Source of the DNA: an uncultured Burkholderiales bacterium
Lineage (GTDB): Bacteria; Pseudomonadota; Gammaproteobacteria; Burkholderiales; Burkholderiaceae
Reading direction: 5' to 3'
Assembly (NCBI GenBank): GCA_946480465.1
Contig: CAMLJY010000033.1
Span: 1 to 64,000 of the forward strand
DNA: 64,000 nucleotides
A program made the translations under genes and the position numbers. A model generated the notes under the pieces. That model did not search any database, was not told the origin of the DNA, and saw only the letters and a program-made list of their open reading frames with translations. Position 1 is the first letter of the stretch; each line of letters begins with the position of its first letter. Shown piece after piece: positions 58,516 through 64,000 of this stretch.

Positions 58516-59093
58516 GGCTCGCCGACCGGGTCGGCCTCTTCGCTCTCGAAGCGCGGGCCGTGGCCGTCCGCCAGCTCGGCCAGCAGGTCGTCGCGGCGCT
58601 GCATCAGCTGCAGCGCAATGGCGTGGAAGTCCAGCGGGCTGCGCATCGCGGCCGGGTGCAGTTCGTGGGCTTCCCGCGCGAGGTGCAGCTCGAACAGTTC
58701 GCCGATCACCAGCACGCGCGCGTCGAAGAGCGGATCGTCCGGCGCCATCTCGACGACGCGTGCGGTCAGCTCGCGCAGGCATTCATGCTCCACCTCGGCC
58801 ACGTCGATCAGGCTGGCGTCGTGCATGGCCGCTCGCAAAGCCGGGTAGAAGACCTCGTCTTCCACCTGCAGCTGCACCGCCAGTTCGGCGCACAGCCGGC
58901 GCGCCAGGCCGCCGCGCCGGGTGCCGCTGCCGGCGCGGCGGCGTTCGCACAGCGCCCGGTAGCGGGCGAGCAGGCAGCGCACCGTGGACTGGCCGGAGAT
59001 CAGCAGGTCCAGCACCTCCTCGGCGCCGGCGGGCGCGCCGCCCGGCCAGGGGCGGACGCGGTTGGTGTCGAACAGGGCGGTGTCGTTGATCAT
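58506..59093 (-). CDS. Hemerythrin-like (HHE) protein with altered iron ligands
   Basis: 195 residues. A four-helix HHE pattern: LDLLISGQSTVRCLLARYRA, LAVQLQVEDEVFYPALRAAM, VEHECLRELTARVVEM and IGELFELHLAREAHELHPAA. In canonical HHE proteins the first helix begins with DH and the second has HxxxEEE; here both His are Gln (GQ, VQLQ), so at least two of five His ligands are lost. Acidic ligands remain. It may bind metal differently or not at all. ATG 59093. A GATG-N19-CCTA signature lies about 70 bp upstream. Confidence 0.8.
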   Translation of the reverse strand: MINDTALFDTNRVRPWPGGAPAGAEEVLDLLISGQSTVRCLLARYRALCERRRAGSGTRRGGLARRLCAELAVQLQVEDEVFYPALRAAMHDASLIDVAEVEHECLRELTARVVEMAPDDPLFDARVLVIGELFELHLAREAHELHPAAMRSPLDFHAIALQLMQRRDDLLAELADGHGPRFESEEADPVGEPPR

Positions 59094-59163
59094 CGCGGGC
59101 TCCGGCAGGTGGGCGCTGGCCGCGGCCCGGGCCGTCCCGGCCTGCCGCCTCAGCATGCGGCTG

Positions 59164-59196
59164 ATGCTAGGCGCCGAAGTCCGCGGCTCCCATCCC
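59164..59196 (-). promoter_or_regulatory. GATG-N19-CCTA promoter signature, hemerythrin-like gene
   Basis: On the minus strand GGGATG (59196-59191), 19 bp, CCTAGCAT (59171-59164), about 70 bp before the start at 59093. Confidence 0.55.
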
Positions 59197-59302
59197 CCGG
59201 CAGCGCGCATTGCCGTCGGAGCGGTCCTACGCCGTGCGCGCAAGGGCGCAGGGGGGCCGCACGCCGCTGTCGGCCCAGTCCGACACGGCGGCGCGGCCAA
59301 GG

Positions 59303-59335
59303 CTGATGGCTCGTGAATGACGCGGCACCTACGCT
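59303..59335 (+). promoter_or_regulatory. GATG-N19-CCTA promoter signature, BON gene
   Basis: CTGATG (59303-59308), 19 bp, CCTACGCT (59328-59335), 115 bp before ATG 59451. Weakest of the five in the -10 part. Confidence 0.5.
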
Positions 59336-59450
59336 GTGGGGCATGGAGGAGCACGGCAATGCGTGCCCGCCAGCCGCCCGGCACTGCACCGGACCGCGGC
59401 CTTCCACCCTCATCGCCGCCGCAGCGGCACACGCCTCCGAAAGGTCCAGC

Positions 59451-59897
59451 ATGAAGCACTCCATCGCCCTGATCGCCGCGGCCGCCGCCGCACTGACCCT
59501 CAGTGCCTGCGATCGCCGCGACGACACCACCGTCGGCCAGCAGGTCGATTCCGCCGTTGCCAGCGCGGATGCCGCCGCGGAGCGCGCCAGGCAGGAAGCG
59601 GCCGAGGCCAAGGCCCGCGTCGAGTCGGCCGCGGAGAGCGCCGGCCAGCGCATGGAAGGCGCGGCGGACAAGGCGGCCGACAAGGTGGCCGATGCCGCCA
59701 TCACCGCCAGCGTGAATGCCGCGCTGGCGCGCGACCCCAGCCTGAGCGCGCTGCGCATCGACGTCGACACGGTCAACGGCACCGTCTCGCTGAAGGGCAC
59801 GGCACCCGACCAGACCGCCCGCACCCGGGCCACCGAGCTGGCCTCCGCGGTGAAGGGCGTGACGAACGTGGACAACCAGCTCGAAGTGCGCGGCTGA
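59451..59897 (+). CDS. BON-domain lipoprotein (OsmY-like)
   Basis: 148 residues. Lipoprotein leader LIAAAAAALTLSACD. An Ala/Glu/Lys coiled segment (AAERARQEAAEAKARVESA) precedes one BON domain: ITASVNAALARDPSLSALRI, VNGTVSLKGTAPDQTARTRA and VKGVTNVDNQLEV. BON proteins such as OsmY bind membranes and protect the envelope under osmotic or stationary-phase stress. ATG 59451 is preferred over ATG 59313, which lies upstream of the leader and in the promoter region. Confidence 0.88.
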   Translation: MKHSIALIAAAAAALTLSACDRRDDTTVGQQVDSAVASADAAAERARQEAAEAKARVESAAESAGQRMEGAADKAADKVADAAITASVNAALARDPSLSALRIDVDTVNGTVSLKGTAPDQTARTRATELASAVKGVTNVDNQLEVRG

Positions 59898-59953
59898 TCC
59901 AGCAACCAGTTTCGGGCCGCGGGTCGTTCCCTCCCCGACCCCGGCCTCCCCAG

Positions 59954-59984
59954 GGGGCGTCCGCCAGTGCGGACGCCCCTTTCT
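59954..59984 (+). terminator. Rho-independent terminator after the BON gene
   Basis: A perfect 11-bp stem GGGGCGTCCGC (59954-59964) / GCGGACGCCCC (59969-59979) with loop CAGT is followed by TTTCT. It lies 57 bp after the BON stop and separates the stress module from the ABC operon. Confidence 0.85.
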
Positions 59985-60089
59985 CATGGGGCCGGCGTTG
60001 AGCTTGTCCGCCGCCCCTAGGGATTACCCGTAAGCAACGGTGAATGAACGGGTTCACAATGACGACACCACGAAACACTGGTTCGTCAC

Positions 60090-61712
60090 ATGAAACCGAA
60101 ACCCGCCTTCCCCTCGGTCCGCCCGATCACCCTGGCGCTGGCCGCCTGCCTTGCCGCTGCCGCCCTGCCGGCCGCCGCGGCCGACCTGCGCATCGGATTC
60201 AACAGCGAGATCACCTCGGCGGATCCGCACGTGCATGCGGTGGCGAACCGCAACGTGTGGATGCACGTGTACGAGCCGCTGGTGCGCCAGGACGCGCAGC
60301 TGCGCGCCGCGCCCGGCCTGGCGCGCGGCTGGCGGGCGATGGATCCGACGACCTGGGTCTTCACGCTGCGCCCCAACGTCGTCTTCCACGATGGCAGCCC
60401 GATGACGGCCGAGGACGTCAAGTTCTCCATCGACCGCGCCCGGGCCATGCCCGGCGCCCGCACCTTGCGCGCCTACCTGAAGGCCATCGAGTCGGTGAAC
60501 GTCATCGACCCGATGACCATCCAGGTGAAGACCAACGGCCCCAGTCCTGCGCTGCCGGACAACCTGAGCCTGGTCGTCGTGGTGCCGCGGTCCATCGGCA
60601 AGCCGGACGAGGATGCGTTCGCGCAGGGCAAGGTCGCCATCGGCACCGGCCCCTACAAGTTCGGCGAATGGGTGCGCGGCCAGCGCGTGGTGCTGACCCG
60701 CAACGACAAGTACTGGGGCGAGCGCGAACCCTGGGACAAGGTGAGCTTCGAGTTCATTCCCAAGGAACCGGCGCGCGCCACCGCGCTGCTGACCGGCGCG
60801 GTGGACATCATCAACGGCGCGTCCAACAGCGTGATCGAGGCGCTGAAGCGCAACCCGTCGATGGAGCAGGCGTCGATGGTGTCGTACATGCTGAACTACC
60901 TGTTCCTGGACCAGCGGCCCACCACGCCGCTGGTGACGGATGCGGGCGGCAAGCCCCTGGCCTCGAACCCGCTGACCAACGTGAAGGTGCGGCAGGCGCT
61001 GTCGCTGGCGATCGACCGCGAGCTGATCGCCCGCAAGGTGATGAAGGGCGACTCCGAGCCCACGGCCCAGCTGGTGCCGGAAGGATTCTTCGGCCACGAG
61101 CCGGCGCTGAAGGCGCCGCGCGCCGACGTCACCCGGGCGCGCGCGCTGCTGACCGAAGCCGGCTACCCACAGGGCTTCCAGATGACCCTGTACTGCACCA
61201 ATGACCGCTACCTGGGCGACGCCAAGGTGTGCGAAGCGCTGGGCCAGATGCTGACGCAGGCCGGCATCAAGACGGCGGTGCAGACGCAGCCCTACGCGGT
61301 GGTGCAGGGCAAGGCGCAGGGCGCCAAGCCCGACGCCAGCGACCTGAGCGTCGCCATGATGGGCATCGGCGCCGTCTCCGGCGATTCGCTGCAGCCGCTG
61401 ATTGCCACGCTGCAAAGCCGCGACCCCAAGGCCGGTACCGGGCAGAACAACTACGGCCGCTACGGCCATCCCAAGCTGGACGCCCTGATCGCGCAGGCCA
61501 GCAAGACCATCTCGCCGCCCGAGCGCGAGGCCCTGCAGCGCCAGGCGGCGAACCTGGTGGTCGAGGACGTCGGCATCATTCCGCTGCACCACATCAAGGC
61601 GGGATGGGCATTCCGCAAGGGCCTCGGCATCACGCCGCGCAGCGACGGCTTCACCTACGCGATGAACGTGCGCGAAGGCGGCGCCGCCGGCGCCGCGGCG
61701 GCCTCCAAGTAA
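60090..61712 (+). CDS. Dipeptide/oligopeptide-type ABC transporter solute-binding protein
   Basis: 540 residues, SBP family 5. Signal peptide to about LPAAAA (residue 31). Family motifs are AAPGLARGWRAMDPTTWVFT, VVFHDGSPMTAEDVKFSIDR, PNGT-like regions, and VRQALSLAIDRELIARKVMK. The binding pocket is large, so peptides, glutathione or opines are candidates. First gene of a DppABCD-like operon on the plus strand, with permeases immediately after (15 bp). Confidence 0.9.
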   Translation: MKPKPAFPSVRPITLALAACLAAAALPAAAADLRIGFNSEITSADPHVHAVANRNVWMHVYEPLVRQDAQLRAAPGLARGWRAMDPTTWVFTLRPNVVFHDGSPMTAEDVKFSIDRARAMPGARTLRAYLKAIESVNVIDPMTIQVKTNGPSPALPDNLSLVVVVPRSIGKPDEDAFAQGKVAIGTGPYKFGEWVRGQRVVLTRNDKYWGEREPWDKVSFEFIPKEPARATALLTGAVDIINGASNSVIEALKRNPSMEQASMVSYMLNYLFLDQRPTTPLVTDAGGKPLASNPLTNVKVRQALSLAIDRELIARKVMKGDSEPTAQLVPEGFFGHEPALKAPRADVTRARALLTEAGYPQGFQMTLYCTNDRYLGDAKVCEALGQMLTQAGIKTAVQTQPYAVVQGKAQGAKPDASDLSVAMMGIGAVSGDSLQPLIATLQSRDPKAGTGQNNYGRYGHPKLDALIAQASKTISPPEREALQRQAANLVVEDVGIIPLHHIKAGWAFRKGLGITPRSDGFTYAMNVREGGAAGAAAASK

Positions 61713-61727
61713 CACGCGAGGCACGCG

Positions 61728-62702
61728 GTGATCGATACCCTGCTGCGGCGCATCGCGCAGAGCGCCGTCGTCGTGCTGGCGATGTCGCTGCTGGCCTTCG
61801 TCGGCATCCACCTGGTGGGCGATCCGGTCTACCTGCTGGTCGATCCGGCGGCCACGCCGGCCGAGCTGGACGCGGCGCGCCAGTCGCTGGGCCTGGACCG
61901 GCCGATCCACCAGCAGTACCTGGGCTTCCTGTCCAGCGCGCTGTCGGGCGACCTGGGCCGGTCCTTCGTCTTCAACCAGCCGGCGCTGGGGCTGATCCTG
62001 GAACGGCTGCCGGCGACGCTGGAGCTGGCCTTCGTCTCGCTGCTGATCTCGGCCGTCATCGGCATCCCGCTGGGCCTGGCGGTCGGCCTGCGCGAAGGCG
62101 GCTGGCTCAAGCGCCTGGTCAGCGCCGGTGCGATCGCCGGTGTCACCGTGCCCGCCTTCTGGCTCAGCCTGCTGCTGATCCTGCTGTTCTCGGTCAACCT
62201 GGGCTGGCTGCCGTCCAGCGGGCGCGGGCCGGTGGGCACGCTGTTCGGCATCCCCACCAGCCTGGCCAGCTGGGAAGGCCTGTCGCACCTGCTGCTGCCG
62301 GCGCTGACGCTGGCCTTCGCCAACACCGCGATCGTCATCCGCCTCACCGAGGCCGGCACGCGCGAGGTGGTGTCGCAGGAATACGTGCGCTTCGCGCGGG
62401 CCAAGGGCGTGGGGCCGCTGCGGCTGATGGCGCGCCACATCGCACCCAACGTGATGATCCCGGTGGTCACCGCGCTGGGGCTGGAATTCGGCCACCTGAT
62501 CGCGTTCTCGGTGGTGACCGAGACGGTGTTCGCCTGGCCCGGCATGGGCAAGCTGATCATCGATTCCATCCTGCGCCTGGACCGCCCGGTGGTCGTCGCC
62601 TACCTGATGGTGACGCTGCTGATGTTCGTGCTGATCAACCTGGTCGTCGACCTGCTCTACGTGGTGCTCGACCCGCGCCTGCGCAGCAAGGCCGCCGCCT
62701 GA
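61728..62702 (+). CDS. ABC transporter permease, DppB-like
   Basis: 324 residues, six TM helices. N-terminal RRIAQSAVVVLAMSLLAFVG, DPVYLLVDPAATPAELDAAR and LGLDRPIHQQYLGFLSSALS are typical of DppB. The EAA loop is EYVRFARAKGVGPLRLMARH. GTG start at 61728 behind GCGAGGCA. It pairs with the DppC-like permease encoded next. Confidence 0.92.
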   Translation: MIDTLLRRIAQSAVVVLAMSLLAFVGIHLVGDPVYLLVDPAATPAELDAARQSLGLDRPIHQQYLGFLSSALSGDLGRSFVFNQPALGLILERLPATLELAFVSLLISAVIGIPLGLAVGLREGGWLKRLVSAGAIAGVTVPAFWLSLLLILLFSVNLGWLPSSGRGPVGTLFGIPTSLASWEGLSHLLLPALTLAFANTAIVIRLTEAGTREVVSQEYVRFARAKGVGPLRLMARHIAPNVMIPVVTALGLEFGHLIAFSVVTETVFAWPGMGKLIIDSILRLDRPVVVAYLMVTLLMFVLINLVVDLLYVVLDPRLRSKAAA

Positions 62703-62715
62703 CCCCGCCCATCCC

Positions 62716-63633
62716 ATGCCTGCCGCCCTCACCATCGCCGTGACTTCCCCGCTGCCTGCGCCCTCGCCGGCGCGCCTGCTGCTCAGGCGCTACCTCGCCA
62801 GCCCGGTCGGCGCCGTGGCGCTGGGCCTGCTCGCGCTGCTGGCGCTGCTGGCCGTCGCCGCGCCGCTGATCGCGCCGCAGAACCCCTACGACCTGGCCAC
62901 CGTCTCGGTGATGAACAGCGACCTCGCGCCCGGCATGCGCAGCGAGGACGGCCAGCTCACCTTCCTGCTCGGCTCCGATGCCGCCGGCCGCGACATCCTC
63001 AGCGCCATCCTCTATGGCCTGCGCATCAGCATCGGCGTGGGGCTGGCCAGCGCGCTGATCGCGCTGGCGGTGGGCACGGCGCTGGGGCTGGTGGCCGCTC
63101 ATTTCGGTGGGCAGGTGGATGCCTTCCTGATGCGCATCGTCGACCTGCAGCTGAGCTTCCCCACCATCCTGGTCGCGCTGACCCTGCTGGCCACGCTGGG
63201 CCAGGGCGTGGACAAGACGCTGCTGGCGCTGGTGATCGTGCAATGGGCCTACTACGCCCGCAACGTGCGCGGCAGCGCGCTGGTGGAGCGGCGCAAGGAG
63301 TACGTGGAGGCCGCCATCGGCCAGGGCCTGCCGGCCCTGCGCGTGATGTTCGTGCACATCCTGCCGAACTGCATGGCACCGCTGCTGGTCACCGCCACGC
63401 TGCAGACGGCGCATGCCATCACGCTGGAGGCGACGATGAGCTTCCTCGGCATCGGTCTGCCGCCCACCGAGCCCTCGCTGGGCCTGCTCATTGCCAACGG
63501 CTTCGAGTACCTGCTGTCCAACAAGTACTGGGTCAGCGTGTACCCGGGCATCGCACTGGTGCTGCTGGTGGGCGCCATCAACCTGGTGGGCGACCGGCTG
63601 CGCGCGGTGCTCAATCCCAAGAACGACGAGTGA
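62716..63633 (+). CDS. ABC transporter permease, DppC-like
   Basis: 305 residues. The OppC N-terminal segment contains LLLRRYLASPVGAVALGLLA. FLLGSDAAGRDILSAILYGL is the DppC signature (LGTDxxGRD). The EAA loop is EYVEAAIGQGLPALRVMFVH. The stop overlaps an in-frame GTG of the next gene (GTGA). Confidence 0.92.
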   Translation: MPAALTIAVTSPLPAPSPARLLLRRYLASPVGAVALGLLALLALLAVAAPLIAPQNPYDLATVSVMNSDLAPGMRSEDGQLTFLLGSDAAGRDILSAILYGLRISIGVGLASALIALAVGTALGLVAAHFGGQVDAFLMRIVDLQLSFPTILVALTLLATLGQGVDKTLLALVIVQWAYYARNVRGSALVERRKEYVEAAIGQGLPALRVMFVHILPNCMAPLLVTATLQTAHAITLEATMSFLGIGLPPTEPSLGLLIANGFEYLLSNKYWVSVYPGIALVLLVGAINLVGDRLRAVLNPKNDE

Positions 63634-63641
63634 GCGCGTCC

Positions 63642-64000
63642 ATGTCATCCCTACTGCTCAAAGTTGACGGCCTCACCACGCGTTTTCGCACGCCGCAGGG
63701 TGCGGTGACCGCGGTCGACGACGTCTCCTTCGATCTCGCGCCGGGCCGCATCCTGGGCCTGGTGGGCGAATCCGGCTCGGGCAAGTCGGTGACGGCGCTG
63801 TCGCTGCTGAACCTGGTCGACAAGCCGGGCGAGGTGTCGGCCCGCGCCATCCAGTTCAAGGACGAGCCGCTGCACAAGGCCAGCCCCGCGCGCTGGAACG
63901 CGCTGCGCGGCGACCGCATCGCGCTGGTGTCGCAGGACCCGATGATGTCGCTGAACCCGGTGATCCGCATCGGCGACCAGCTGGTCGAGACCGTTCGCAT
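63642..64000 (+). CDS. ABC transporter ATPase, DppD-like (partial, cut by window end)
   Basis: 119 codons are visible. LLKVDGLTTRFRTPQGAVTA is followed by Walker A GESGSGKSVTALSLL and the Q-loop region LVSQDPMMSLNPVI. The remainder lies beyond the window. ATG 63642 is used; GTG 63630 is in frame and would overlap the DppC stop as GTGA, a pattern used by several other gene pairs here. Confidence 0.92.
   Translation, partial: MSSLLLKVDGLTTRFRTPQGAVTAVDDVSFDLAPGRILGLVGESGSGKSVTALSLLNLVDKPGEVSARAIQFKDEPLHKASPARWNALRGDRIALVSQDPMMSLNPVIRIGDQLVETVR

Larger units (their letters stand above)
59094..59450. other. Divergent control region of hemerythrin-like and BON genes
   Basis: 357 bp. No gene is seen. 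It holds two copies of the GATG-N19-CCTA signature, one per strand, each facing one of the divergent genes. Confidence 0.55.

Noticed and set aside
59991..60023. Another CCTA promoter signature before the ABC operon (CCTAGGGA)
   Set aside because: The block 19 bp upstream is GCCGGC, lacking GATG.
60054..62735. 893-residue minus-strand open frame opposite the ABC transporter operon
   Set aside because: Composition is low-complexity and His/Gln/Arg-rich, and it mirrors the highly biased codon positions of dppA/dppB-like genes.

Overview
The window is about 64 kb of very GC-rich DNA (roughly 70% by eye), densely packed with genes on both strands. Three tripartite-tricarboxylate (Bug/TctC) solute-binding proteins, an AtuA/DUF1446 operon, DUF3297, a Ku protein and repeated PAS/GGDEF/EAL and hybrid-kinase genes point to an environmental betaproteobacterium of the order Burkholderiales (Rubrivivax/Leptothrix/Ideonella-like or Comamonadaceae-like). 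This is inference from gene content. No rRNA, tRNA, CRISPR array, intact insertion sequence or prophage was recognised.

Layout. 1-450: end of an unidentified gene and a fragment of a Do-like protease. 454-9763: signalling block with a receiver-kinase hybrid, a convergent three-gene cassette (sulfotransferase, SUMF1-domain protein, HAD phosphatase), then an operon of periplasmic solute-binding protein, membrane histidine kinase, single-domain response regulator and large hybrid kinase. 9850-14711: metabolic genes (D-serine dehydratase-like enzyme, SnoaL-like protein, fluoroacetate-dehalogenase-type hydrolase) and a PAS-GGDEF-EAL protein. 14712-15760: lower-GC islet with orphan genes. 15819-20814: class V aminotransferase, Ku with a MerR-TPR partner, and a divergent pair of unusual two-component genes. 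20945-25561: GST, DUF3297, TPR-GGDEF protein and a BBE-type FAD oxidase. 25569-36297: catabolic/transport operons with LysR regulators and Bug proteins, ketopantoate-reductase-like enzyme, a solitary two-domain ArsA, and the AtuA operon. 36365-40101: PEBP protein, AraC regulator, CDF metal exporter, DMT exporter. 40139-45737: a seven-gene periplasmic copper operon on the minus strand, preceded by a perfect MerR/CueR-type operator and interrupted by a small MITE-like element. 45884-59897: an envelope/stress module (two AI-2E-family permeases, DUF4398 and OmpA lipoproteins, bacterioferritin, response regulator, zinc-ribbon metallopeptidase, large GGDEF-EAL protein, hemerythrin-like protein, BON lipoprotein). 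60090-end: dipeptide-type ABC transporter operon, cut by the window edge.

The most interesting observation is a shared promoter-like signature, GATG-N19-CCTA, found at identical spacing upstream of five separate transcription units in the 46-60 kb stress module (46397, 47562, 51605, 59093 reverse, 59451). Its -10 part resembles the CCTATACT form preferred by the stationary-phase sigma factor RpoS, so the module looks like a physically clustered, co-regulated stress regulon. Two metal-efflux units have promoters with the 19-bp spacer diagnostic of MerR-family activators, and no MerR-family metal regulator is encoded within the window.
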